Of a DNA stretch of 64,000 nucleotides, positions 40,582 to 49,256 are shown piece after piece. Position numbers and translations under genes: made by a program. Numbering within the stretch: position 1 is the stretch's first letter; each line of letters starts with the position of its first letter. The stretch is from Tautonia sociabilis (lineage in GTDB: Bacteria > Planctomycetota > Planctomycetia > Isosphaerales > Isosphaeraceae), in NCBI RefSeq assembly GCF_003977685.1, contig NZ_RYZH01000001.1, positions 62,001 to 126,000 on the forward strand, given 5' to 3'. The notes under the pieces were generated by a model. The model made no database searches. It saw only the letters and a program-made list of their open reading frames with translations, and had not been told where the DNA came from.

Positions 40582-40902
40582 GCGCGCTCCCTCCTTGGGC
40601 GGCGGTCGACGACCGGAAAGCTTCGCCGGTCGGGGCCGGGTTGGGTTCCGGGATCCGATTCCATCGCGTCCTGCGTCGGAATGGCGAGAGGTGATGCCGG
40701 GGTCCCGTGCACCCCGAATGCCAAACCGAGGAAAAACGCCATTCTTCGGCAGTTCAACCCGAGAACTTGAAGGAAAACCGCCCGCCGACCCGGATTTTTT
40801 CGGGTCGGCGGGCGGTTTGACGTAAGAAGGGAGACGACATTGTTTCAATCGCGGCGACCGGCGCGATAGAAAGGGTTCGTCTGGTCAATCGAGAAGGTGC
40901 GG
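40582..40902. other. Intergenic region
   Basis: Holds the 40775-40818 hairpin and the leader of the 106-aa gene. No gene is supported. Confidence 0.4.
40775..40818. terminator. Symmetric 18-bp hairpin with T-run loop
   Basis: AAACCGCCCGCCGACCCG and its exact complement flank an 8-nt loop GATTTTTT. It lies 85 bp past the stop of the minus-strand lipoprotein gene and is preceded by A residues (T on that strand), so it probably ends that gene and could work in both directions. Confidence 0.7.
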
Positions 40903-42132
40903 TCAGGGGGTGTTGTTGCCCGACGTGTTCCGGTCCCGACCGTATCGCTGCTGCATCGCCCGGCCGCCGACCTGCTTGATCTCGGACACGCCGCTGACGT
41001 CGTTGACCTTCCAGCCGGCTCGCTCCTTGCGGACGTCGATGGTCCGCTGGAGAATGCTGCCGTATTCGCCCTGTTTGCGCAGGATGAAGGTGACGATCCC
41101 TCGCTCGGTGATCGGGGCCATCTGGGCGATCTGGAAGCCGTCAAGGCCCTCGGCGATGTCGGCGAGTTCCTGGTCGGTGAGGCTCATCTCCCGGATCGCC
41201 TGGAAGACCTTGCGGCGGGCGGCGGTTTCGGCCTCTCGGGGAGCGCGGAGGGCGGTGGCCTCCTGAAGGAGCTGGAGATCCTTCGCCTTCACCGCGTTGA
41301 GGAAGGCCTCGACGGCCCCCTGGGGGGAGGTGAAGTCGGCCGGTTCGTTGGAGCCGCCGGCGCCGGGGAAACCGGCCTGGGGGCCGAAACCGCCTTCCAT
41401 GCCGGGCTGGAGCCCGCCACCCGGGTTCCCCTGGTAGTAGCCTTCCATCCCCTCGAAGCCTTCCATGCCGGGGCCGGTCGGGGCTCCGGGGCGGCCTCCA
41501 GGACCGCCGTAGCCTCCGGGACCGCCGTAGCCGCCGGGGCCCATGCCCTGCGCGGCCATCATCTCCATCATCTCCTCGTTCATGCCGCCTCGGGGCATGC
41601 CGGAGGAGGAGGAGCCCCCCGGGCCGCCCGAGGCGGGAGCGACGGCGTCGGATCGGCCTCGGGAGGCGGACGGGTCGCTGGCGGCGGTGGCGGCGGCGAG
41701 CATCTCATTCAGGGCCAGGTCGCCGGCCGGGCCGGCCGCGGTCGGCGAGGAGGACGGCCCGGCCGGGGCCCCTTCGGCCGCGGGGCCGGAGGTCACGCCG
41801 AACGGGCCCGCGGCGATCGGAGAACCGGAGGCGACCGGCGAACCGGGAGCGGCCACCGGGCCGGAGGCGTTTCCTGCGGGGGCCGATCCCTGGGCGATGG
41901 GAGAGAAGACGGGAGCTCCCTCGACCGGGGCCTCCGCCGCGGCGGCCGGGGCCTGCGGCGGAGCGGCCGCGGGGGCCGCCGGGCCGCCGCCCTGGGGGCC
42001 GGCGAACGAGGGATCCCGCAGGTCGACGACCAGGGATTCGTCCCCTCCGCCCGAACCGCCGCCGCAACCGGCCAACAGCAGGGCGAGGGCGGCGACCGGG
42101 ACTCCGGTCCGCGTCGCGAAGAGGCGCCTCAT
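40903..42132 (-). CDS. Gly/Pro/Ala-rich lipoprotein, unknown
   Basis: A 409-aa protein with a lipoprotein signal (VAALALLLAGC, lipobox LLAGC). Residues 25-140 are Ala/Pro/Gly-rich and disordered. The middle has MNEEMMEMMAAQG and YGGPGGYGGPGGRPG repeats. The C-terminal 130 residues look folded: PQGAVEAFLNAVKAKDLQLLQEATALR resembles a SnoaL/NTF2-like or DUF4878-type start, then TERGIVTFILRKQGEYGSILQRTIDVRKERAGWKVND. This suggests an envelope protein with a small substrate- or partner-binding domain on a long flexible stalk. No named family. Confidence 0.8.
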   Translation of the reverse strand: MRRLFATRTGVPVAALALLLAGCGGGSGGGDESLVVDLRDPSFAGPQGGGPAAPAAAPPQAPAAAAEAPVEGAPVFSPIAQGSAPAGNASGPVAAPGSPVASGSPIAAGPFGVTSGPAAEGAPAGPSSSPTAAGPAGDLALNEMLAAATAASDPSASRGRSDAVAPASGGPGGSSSSGMPRGGMNEEMMEMMAAQGMGPGGYGGPGGYGGPGGRPGAPTGPGMEGFEGMEGYYQGNPGGGLQPGMEGGFGPQAGFPGAGGSNEPADFTSPQGAVEAFLNAVKAKDLQLLQEATALRAPREAETAARRKVFQAIREMSLTDQELADIAEGLDGFQIAQMAPITERGIVTFILRKQGEYGSILQRTIDVRKERAGWKVNDVSGVSEIKQVGGRAMQQRYGRDRNTSGNNTP

Positions 42133-42323
42133 GGGTGTTCGTCCTCCGGCAGGAGTAAGGGAAGGGGGGCGCGGGCCGTCGGAGGGGGGGGCGTGCGGAG
42201 CGGCCCCGGGGACGATCGGTCGCGGCGTGGCCCGACAGATCTATTATGCCGATCGCATGTCCCGGGGGAAGGGGCGCCACGGGGATCCAACCCCCTCGGA
42301 CGCGAGCCCGGTGTGCCGGTCTG

Positions 42324-43028
42324 TCACCAGAATTGATACGATCCGGTCGCCATCACGTAGATCCCCAACGCCAGGTTCGCGACGAGGTGGCTGGCGACGC
42401 AGGCCGAGACGCTCCTGGTCCGGTGCAACAGCCAGGCCCAGGCCAGTCCGGTCAGCAGGGCCGGTAGCCATTCCGGGTGGACGAGCATGAAACCGACCGA
42501 GGTGATCACCGCCGCCAGGGGTGTGACCCGGCCGATCGGCACTCGACGAAAGTCGTCGGGATCGATGACCACTCGCATCAGGAAGGACCGCCAGAACAGC
42601 TCCTCGAAGACCGGCACCAGCAGGACCAGCCCGAACAACCGGACGGCGAGAAACGCCCAGCGGCCCGCCGGGGGGAGCACGCTCGGGTCGAAGGCCTCTC
42701 GAGTTCCCCCCACGAAGGGGAGGGGAGGATAGTGCCCGTCGATTCCCACCCAGACCGCCGTCACCGCCAGGCCGATCCCGACCGCCAGCGCCCATCCCCC
42801 GGGGCCGGGCATCGGCTTCAGGTCGGCGAAGGACCTCCGGCCGAGGAGAACGAGGATCGCGAGGACGAGGACCGCCTTGATCGCGTAGGCGACCGGGTAC
42901 CAGGTCGCTTGCCGATCCTCCGGGATGTACGCCTCAGCCTGAGTCAGCAGGACGTACGCCAGCATCGGGGAGACGTAGGGGACGAAGGTCCAGAGGCTGG
43001 CAACCTCGCTCTGGGATGGAGTCGACAT
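42324..43028 (-). CDS. CPBP-family (CAAX-like) intramembrane metalloprotease
   Basis: A 234-aa protein with about six to seven helices. The CPBP motifs are seen: EExxxR in VPVFEELFWRSFLM (Glu 142/143, Arg 147), a conserved His in GFMLVHPEW and a final SACVASHLVANL. The architecture matches the CAAX-prenyl-protease-related proteins found with exosortase systems in Gram-negative bacteria, but no exosortase gene is adjacent. Substrate unknown. Confidence 0.88.
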   Translation of the reverse strand: MSTPSQSEVASLWTFVPYVSPMLAYVLLTQAEAYIPEDRQATWYPVAYAIKAVLVLAILVLLGRRSFADLKPMPGPGGWALAVGIGLAVTAVWVGIDGHYPPLPFVGGTREAFDPSVLPPAGRWAFLAVRLFGLVLLVPVFEELFWRSFLMRVVIDPDDFRRVPIGRVTPLAAVITSVGFMLVHPEWLPALLTGLAWAWLLHRTRSVSACVASHLVANLALGIYVMATGSYQFW

Positions 43029-43281
43029 GGGTGACGCGGCCTCGACGCCTTCGATCGGGATGCTGGAGGGATCATGCGATGCGATTGAGCCAAGAGCAAC
43101 AGGCCGGCGGGAGGAGGTTCACGATTGGAAGGATGATGGTCCTCGTGGCGATGATCGCCTCGGGCTCTCCCTTCTGATCGAGGAGTGGGGGATTCCGGCA
43201 AGTCAGCTCGATCCGGTCCGGGTCGTGCTCGGGGCGATCGCGATCGGCGTCTCTCGATCGAGGTGACGGGGGACCGGCGGG

Positions 43282-43608
43282 GTGGTGCGGGGAATCCTCT
43301 GGGGAGGGGGCGCCGGCGGCTCGATCGCAGCGGCCTCCCCGATTCTCTTCCGGGACGGCCTCTGGACGACCACGCCATCGGAACTGGCGATCGGGCTCCT
43401 CGACCTGGCGGCTCTCGGCGCGTTCGCGGGAGGGCGCGCCGGGCTTGTGGCCGGGCCGGTCTTCCTGGCCTGCTCCTTGGCAATCGATTGGACGCGGGCC
43501 GTCGGGTCTGGATCCCGGACGACTGGTTCGATCGCCCCGCGAGACGGCCAGACCCCGGGGCCGTCGCTCCGATCCCGGCAGGACTCCGGCCCCGGTCGAT
43601 CGGACTGA
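43282..43608 (+). CDS. Possible small membrane protein, 108 aa
   Basis: GTG start after an in-frame stop at 43264. The first 70 codons mostly end in G or C and encode two hydrophobic stretches (GSIAAASPILF and LLDLAALGAFAGGRAG with LVAGPVFLACSLAI). The last 35 residues are hydrophilic and less convincing. No family, and no strong ribosome-binding site. Confidence 0.4.
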   Translation: MVRGILWGGGAGGSIAAASPILFRDGLWTTTPSELAIGLLDLAALGAFAGGRAGLVAGPVFLACSLAIDWTRAVGSGSRTTGSIAPRDGQTPGPSLRSRQDSGPGRSD

Positions 43609-43798
43609 CCGGGACCCGAGCAATCCGCCCTGGCTCGGCGACGCCCGAGGGGCCGGCTCTCCGGTGATCCGGGATTCGGGAGCGAGTGGGCCCGAACGAA
43701 GCCCGCCCCCTCGATCGATGCCGAGGGGTCGGCGCCGGTCGGGGGGGCGGTGCGGGGGAGTCGAGGGGGGCCTCGGTGGTCGAGGTCCCAGGGAGGGG

Positions 43799-46700
43799 TC
43801 AGCGCCGGGCTCGTCGAGTGGCCGAGGCGAGCAGGGCGTCAACCGCGGCCGGCGAGAGCTGGCTGAGGTCGAGGAAGGGGGGAGTCCGGAGAGCGGACCG
43901 GACTCGGCCGAAGGGGTCGATCCCCTCGATGTGGGAGATCCGGGCGAGCCCGTCGCCTCCCCGCTGGCGGACGACCTGACCCCGGAGGACGGTCCGGCCG
44001 GGGATGGAATTGACCATCCGGATGAGGTCGCCGGCCCCGGGGGCGCCTCGGACGACCTCGACCAGGCCTCCTCCGGTGGAGGCGTAAGTGATCATGTCGC
44101 CATCGGTATCGCGATACGAGAGCCGGGAGGCCCGGGCCAGCGTGGTGGCGAAGGTGCCGCCGGCCACGCCGTCGGCGTCGCCGTCGAGCAGGTTGCCGGT
44201 GATGTCCTTCAGGCCGCCGGGTTCGCCGTTGAGGCGGATGGAGACGAATTCACCCGCAGGCACCGGAACGGCGAGGGTCAGGGCGACGATCGTGCCGTCG
44301 GCCGACTGTTCGACGCCGGCGATCGGCACGGCACGGTCGTCGGCGGTGCCGAGGAGGCCGTCCCGTCCCAGGGCGACGGCGGTGTAGTTGGCCGTCGAGA
44401 GGGTGGTGGCGGGGTCCATCGCCTTGCTGAAGTTGATGGCCACGACCGAGGTCGCCGCGCCGGGGCTGACCGAGCGGACGTCGAGGACCAGCGGGGTGAC
44501 GGGATCGGGGTCGTCGTTCCGGATCGACACGATCACACCGGCCGGGTCGCCGATGACGGAGTTCTCGTCCGGATACCCGAGGAAGACGGCGAAGCCGCGG
44601 TCGCCATCGAAGACGGCGTTGTCGAGGATCGGGATGTCGATGGTCTTCTGCGTCTCGCCGGGGGCGAAGGTGACGCGGGTGGCCAGGGGCTGATAGTCCA
44701 CGCCGGGGACCGCGTCGCCGCCGAAGGTGGCCACGCTGATCTCGGAAGTGGCGAGGGTGCCCCCGGTCCGGTTGATCGTCAGGCGGACGACCCCGGCCGA
44801 CTCCTCGACGTCGACCAGCCTCGAGGAGAACTGGAAGACGCTCTGGGGGGGCGTCTCGTCGTCGGTGATCGTCAGCGTCGCCTGGGTGATCGGCCCGGCT
44901 CCGGCTCCGGCTCCGATGCCGAGCTGAAGATTGACCGTCTGGGGACCCTCGAACGTGCCGGTGTCGATCAGCGGGATGTCGAAGGTCTTCTCGGTCTCGC
45001 CCTCGCCGAAGGTCAGGGTGCCGGAGGTGGGCTGATAGCGGACGCCCGGCTGGGCCGAGCCCGGCGTCGTCGCATAGGAGACGGTCGCCGATCCGGAGCC
45101 GTCGGTCCGGGTGACTCGGATGGTCGCCTTGCCGTCGGCCTCGTTGGCGGTGTAGTCGGCCATCGAGAACTGGAAGAAGCCGGCCGGCGGCGTCTCGTCG
45201 TCGATGATGGTGACGGTGGTGGTGCTCGGCTGGCCCGGGGCGGCGCCGGTGCCATTGCCAAGGGAGACGGTGAAGGAGCGATTCCCGTCGCGCTGGGAGT
45301 TGTCGATGATCGGCACGGTGATCGTCTTCTCCAGCTCCCCGCTCCCGAAGGTCAGGGTTCCGGAGGTCGAGACGAAGTCGGCGCCGGCGACGGCCGAGCC
45401 GGAGGCGGTGGTGTAGGGGATCGAGACGACCCCGGCGGTTCCTCCGCTGCGCCGGACGACGATGGAGGCCTGGCCGCCGTTCTCCTGAACCGAGACGTTG
45501 GCGGCGGAGAAGGAGAGGAATTGCGGCTGGGCGGGAACCGGGTCGTCGTCGTAGATGGTCAGCGTGGCCCGGCTGGGCACGCCCACCAGCGCTGTGCCGC
45601 TCGGGTCGTCGGTGCGTCGGGCGTTGCTGAGGATGAGGTTGACGGTGCGGTTCGGGTCGATGGTGTCGTTGTCGAGGATCGGGATGGTGAAGGTTTTGGT
45701 CCGCTCGTTGTTCCCGAAGGAGAGGGTGCCGGATGTGGCCTGGTAGTTGGTCCCGGCAGTGGCCGAGCCGTCGGTGGTGGTGTAGTCGACGTCGACGGTG
45801 CCAACGAGGGAATTGGACCGCTCGACCTCGATGGTGGCCAGGCCGCCGGCCTCGCTGACCGAGAAGTCCCGGATGCGGAAGCTGACGATGGACGTGTCGG
45901 GGCTGAGGGTGACCTGGGTGTCGGCCGTGGCCCGGTCGTTCTGGGTGTTGGGGTCGGCGATGCCGCCAGTGACCGAGAAGGTGCTCTGGACGATCCCGGC
46001 CTGGGAGGGGATGACCGGCAGGGTGACCGTGAGGCGCTGACCACCGGTGAGCAGGCCAAGGTCGGCGATCAGCAGGGTTGGGTCGTTCGGGTCCTGGGTG
46101 AAGTTGGGGGGCAGTGGAGTGACCGGAGAAACCGATTGGGGGAGCCGGACCTGAAGCTCCGCCGGGCCGGAGGGATTGGAGAAGTTCAGGTTGGCGATGG
46201 TGACTTCGTAGGTGAGCACCTGCCCGGCCTCGACCGGGTCGGGGGAATCCTTGACCTCGAGGATCGCCAGGTCGACCCGGCCGGATCGGAGCTCGATCGG
46301 CTGGGCGGGAGAGAACTCGGAGGTGTTCCCCTGGGGGTCGGTGGCGGTGGCGGTGAGGAAGGCATTGGCGGTCAGCAGCCGGGACGGGGTATCGGTGAAG
46401 GAGGCGAAGCCGTTGGCGTCGGTGCTGACCTGCCGGATGAACAGGGGCTGCTCCCCCTCGCCGAAGCCGCTGGCGTCGGCGCCGGAGCTCTCATAGTACT
46501 CGATGGTGTAGGAGGTATTCGGCGCCGCCCTCAAGGTGCCGGAGATCGTCGAGCTGGGCTGGCCGTTGAGCGGCTCGATCCGTACGGCCTGGGTGATGAT
46601 CGGGAAGTTCTGCAGGCGGTTGGGGCCGGAGTCGCTGTCGGGGACCGGATCGTTGGGCGTGACACCGTCGTTACCCAGGTCGATCCCCAGGCCGCCGTTG

Positions 46701-47407
46701 AAGGCGATCGCGTTGTAAACGATCCGGTTATTGATCGCCGGGTTGTTGACGGCGATGATCGTGATGCCGTTGAACGAGGTGTCGCGGCCGTTGAAGTAGA
46801 TGGTGTTGCTGCGGGTCGGGTCGCCGCCGATGACATTCCCGCTGGAGGACTGGATCAGGACGCCGTGTCCCTCATTCCCCAGATCGGTGACGCCGTCGGT
46901 CCCGACGCCGATGAAATTGCTCTCCAGGCGGTTGTTCCCCGCCCCGACGATCGAGACGCCATTGCCGCTGAAGCGATTGATGGCCAGTCCTCGGATCGTG
47001 GATCCGGAGGCCCCGCCGGTGATCACCAATCCGTCGCCGGCCCCGGTCTGCGTGCCGGTGCCGCCGGCGATTTCGACAAGCGGCCGGCCCGGCTGAAAGC
47101 CGGGCTGTGTCGTGCCGTCGATCGTCAGCGGGTCGGTGATGGCCGGGAGCTGGGAGGCCATCGTGATCGTCGTCTGACCGCCAGGCAGATTGAAGGCGAT
47201 TGTATCCAGGCCGGCGTTGTTGTTGGCCGCCAGGATCGCGGCGCGGAGCGTGCCGGTGCCGGGATTGTTATTGTCCCCCGTGTCCGCGTTGCTCGTCACG
47301 GTAAAGGTCGCCAGCAGGGCTTTCCGCTCCAGCGACTCAACCGTCGGGCGATGCTTCGAGGGGCGGTAACGATCACCCGCGCGGCGGCCTAGGGGGAGGC
47401 TGCTCAT
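43799..47407 (-). CDS. Large secreted Calx-beta-domain protein
   Basis: A 1202-aa protein. The N-terminus PTVESLERKALLATFTV is a variant of the LEPRxLL sequence that marks many exported planctomycete giants. A parallel beta-helix-like region follows (about residues 35-250: TLRAAILAANNNAG, ASGSTIRGLAINRFSGNGV, GVLIQSSSGNVIGG). Next come a DUF11-like domain near 390-510 and four Calx-beta domains near 520-960, each with the GTATAGTDY-like and FxxGExxKTxxIPIxDD signatures. A Big-5-like domain is at about 975-1090. Calcium binding and adhesion are likely for such domains. The C-terminus lacks an anchoring motif I recognise. Confidence 0.92.
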   Translation of the reverse strand: MSSLPLGRRAGDRYRPSKHRPTVESLERKALLATFTVTSNADTGDNNNPGTGTLRAAILAANNNAGLDTIAFNLPGGQTTITMASQLPAITDPLTIDGTTQPGFQPGRPLVEIAGGTGTQTGAGDGLVITGGASGSTIRGLAINRFSGNGVSIVGAGNNRLESNFIGVGTDGVTDLGNEGHGVLIQSSSGNVIGGDPTRSNTIYFNGRDTSFNGITIIAVNNPAINNRIVYNAIAFNGGLGIDLGNDGVTPNDPVPDSDSGPNRLQNFPIITQAVRIEPLNGQPSSTISGTLRAAPNTSYTIEYYESSGADASGFGEGEQPLFIRQVSTDANGFASFTDTPSRLLTANAFLTATATDPQGNTSEFSPAQPIELRSGRVDLAILEVKDSPDPVEAGQVLTYEVTIANLNFSNPSGPAELQVRLPQSVSPVTPLPPNFTQDPNDPTLLIADLGLLTGGQRLTVTLPVIPSQAGIVQSTFSVTGGIADPNTQNDRATADTQVTLSPDTSIVSFRIRDFSVSEAGGLATIEVERSNSLVGTVDVDYTTTDGSATAGTNYQATSGTLSFGNNERTKTFTIPILDNDTIDPNRTVNLILSNARRTDDPSGTALVGVPSRATLTIYDDDPVPAQPQFLSFSAANVSVQENGGQASIVVRRSGGTAGVVSIPYTTASGSAVAGADFVSTSGTLTFGSGELEKTITVPIIDNSQRDGNRSFTVSLGNGTGAAPGQPSTTTVTIIDDETPPAGFFQFSMADYTANEADGKATIRVTRTDGSGSATVSYATTPGSAQPGVRYQPTSGTLTFGEGETEKTFDIPLIDTGTFEGPQTVNLQLGIGAGAGAGPITQATLTITDDETPPQSVFQFSSRLVDVEESAGVVRLTINRTGGTLATSEISVATFGGDAVPGVDYQPLATRVTFAPGETQKTIDIPILDNAVFDGDRGFAVFLGYPDENSVIGDPAGVIVSIRNDDPDPVTPLVLDVRSVSPGAATSVVAINFSKAMDPATTLSTANYTAVALGRDGLLGTADDRAVPIAGVEQSADGTIVALTLAVPVPAGEFVSIRLNGEPGGLKDITGNLLDGDADGVAGGTFATTLARASRLSYRDTDGDMITYASTGGGLVEVVRGAPGAGDLIRMVNSIPGRTVLRGQVVRQRGGDGLARISHIEGIDPFGRVRSALRTPPFLDLSQLSPAAVDALLASATRRARR

Positions 47408-47723
47408 GGGTCCTCTCCGGGGAGCTAGCTGTGATTCGCGATCGCACGCCCTGGCCTGCGGGCTCCGCCGGGCTGGCGCCCTCGCACCAGGTACATCTTA
47501 CCCTCTGTATCGTCCTCGGGGCGGTCGAAGTCCAATGCGTCGCCCGGAGGATCGATGCTGATATTGCATGGTACCATCGATGGTATTGTCTGGTCAAGAT
47601 GGTTCCGCCAGTGGTTCGGGTCCAGGCCGTGCGAGCGGGTGGGGGGGGATGGTAGAGTGGTGTCGGGCCGAGGCGGTCGGCCGGGGAGCGGTGTGAGGTG
47701 GCGGTTGGGGGCGGGGCCGGGGG
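47408..47723. other. Divergent promoter region between the Calx-beta and Prx-kinase genes
   Basis: No gene is supported. On the minus strand TTGGAC (47530-47535) and GATACA (47507-47512) are 17 bp apart, a possible promoter of the Calx-beta gene. A 14-bp perfect palindrome lies at 47572-47585. Confidence 0.45.
47572..47585. promoter_or_regulatory. 14-bp palindrome, candidate operator
   Basis: TACCATCGATGGTA is perfectly self-complementary. It lies in a locally AT-richer segment between divergent genes, 140 bp before the peroxiredoxin-kinase start. Confidence 0.45.
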
Positions 47724-49097
47724 GTGACGGTGGCGGGGGGAGCGACGATTGGCGAGCCGGTCCCGGAATTCGACCTGCCCGCCGCCGTCTCGGGGGGAGA
47801 GGCGTGTCGGGCTCGTTTGGCGGACTACCGCGGCCGATGGCTGGCGCTGGTCTTCTATCCCCGGGACTTCTCGCTGGTCTGCCCGACCGAGCTGACGGCC
47901 CTCGCCGACCGCTTCGACGAGTTCCGCCGGCTGGGCTGTGAGGTGCTGGCGGTCAGTTGCGACGATCTCGAGTCGCACCGCCGCTGGCTGGAGTCGGACC
48001 CGGCTCGGGGGGGGATCGGCCCGTTGCCCTTCCCGCTGGCCAGCGACGAGGGCGGGGAGCTGAGCCGGGCGCTGGGGGTCTACCAGGATCCGCCGGGGGT
48101 GGCGCTGCGCGGGCTGTTCCTGGTCGACCCGGAGGGGAGGATCCAGTACCAGGTGGTGCACGCGCTCGGCGTGGGGCGCAACGCCGAGGAGGTGCTCCGG
48201 GTGCTGGGGGCGTTACGGAGTGGCGGCATGTGCCCGTCGTCGTGGGCCCCCGGCGACGAGGTGCTCGACCCGACCCGGGTGCTCGGGCCCGGCCGGGTGG
48301 TGGGGCACTACCGGATCGAGGGGAGGCTGGGGGAGGGCTCCTTCTCCTCGGTCTTCCTCGCCTTGGACACCACGCTGCAACGCCGGGTGGCGCTAAAGGT
48401 GCTCCGCCCCCGGGCCGCGGCGAGGCCCCGGGCGGTGCTCGACGAGGCGAGGACCGCCGCGGCGCTGAATCATCCCAATATTTGCATTATTTACAGTGTT
48501 GATGATGCCGAGGGGGTGCCGATCATCGCCATGGAGTACCTCGACGGCACCCGGCTCGACCGCCTGATGGCCGCCGGGGGGCTGCCGGTTCCCCGGGCGG
48601 CGGCGATCGCCGGACAGGTTGCCTCGGGGATGGCGGCGGCGCACGAGGCGGGGGTGGTGCACGGCGACCTGAAGCCGCAGAACATCCTGGTGGACGACGC
48701 CGATCGGGCCAAGATCGTTGACTTCGGCCTGGCCCGGCGCATCCGGCCGACCGTCGACCCGATGGAGACGGCCGACGGCTGGGGGGCTCACGGCTCCGGC
48801 CTGACCGGGACGCCGGGCTACATGGCCCCGGAGCAGACGAGGGGGGAGCCGTCGTCGATGGCCTCCGACGTCTTCGCCCTGGGGTGCATCCTCTTCGAGC
48901 TGCTCACCGGCCGGCGCACGGTTGGGGGCAAGAACGTGCTCCAGGTGTTCGAGGCGATCCGCACCATTCGCCCCGAGGACCTCGCCGCGCAGGTGCCCCC
49001 GCGATTCGCCCCGATCCTTCTCCGGGCGCTGGCTCCCGACCCGGCCCGCCGGACGATCTCGATGCGAGAGATCGCCGAGATGCTGGCCTCCTCTTGA
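47724..49097 (+). CDS. Peroxiredoxin-Ser/Thr protein kinase fusion
   Basis: A 457-aa single polypeptide with no frame break. Residues 1-185 are a typical 2-Cys peroxiredoxin: VFYPRDFSLVCPTEL with peroxidatic Cys53 and MCPSSWAPGDEVL with resolving Cys170 in its usual C-terminal position. Residues 193-457 are a Hanks-type kinase: GEGSFSSVF loop (203-211), VALKVL with Lys225, EYLDGTRLD, HGDLKPQN with catalytic Asp315, DFG 333-335, MAPEQTRG and SDVFALGCILFELLTG. The catalytic loop is HGD rather than HRD, so it is a non-RD kinase that may not need activation-loop phosphorylation. No transmembrane segment. A peroxide-responsive kinase is the natural inference; substrates are unknown. Confidence 0.93.
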   Translation: MTVAGGATIGEPVPEFDLPAAVSGGEACRARLADYRGRWLALVFYPRDFSLVCPTELTALADRFDEFRRLGCEVLAVSCDDLESHRRWLESDPARGGIGPLPFPLASDEGGELSRALGVYQDPPGVALRGLFLVDPEGRIQYQVVHALGVGRNAEEVLRVLGALRSGGMCPSSWAPGDEVLDPTRVLGPGRVVGHYRIEGRLGEGSFSSVFLALDTTLQRRVALKVLRPRAAARPRAVLDEARTAAALNHPNICIIYSVDDAEGVPIIAMEYLDGTRLDRLMAAGGLPVPRAAAIAGQVASGMAAAHEAGVVHGDLKPQNILVDDADRAKIVDFGLARRIRPTVDPMETADGWGAHGSGLTGTPGYMAPEQTRGEPSSMASDVFALGCILFELLTGRRTVGGKNVLQVFEAIRTIRPEDLAAQVPPRFAPILLRALAPDPARRTISMREIAEMLASS

Positions 49098-49256
49098 TCC
49101 TTGGCCGCTGGCCGGCCTGAGCGCCTCGCCGCGAACCCGAGGGCCGCCGTCCGGCTCGGGGAGGTGGGGATTGGACTTCGATCTCGATCGCCCGATGGAC
49201 CGCCGCCCCCCGATTGATCCCGAGGGGGCCGTCCCGATTGCCGGGGAGCCGAGCCA

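Noticed and set aside
42324..43028. Complete exosortase system
   Set aside because: Only a CPBP protease is present; no exosortase or PEP-CTERM protein was recognised nearby.
43445..47392. 1315-aa plus-strand frame
   Set aside because: Antisense of the Calx-beta gene; its repetitive Gly/Asp/Val translation mirrors the Calx-beta codons.
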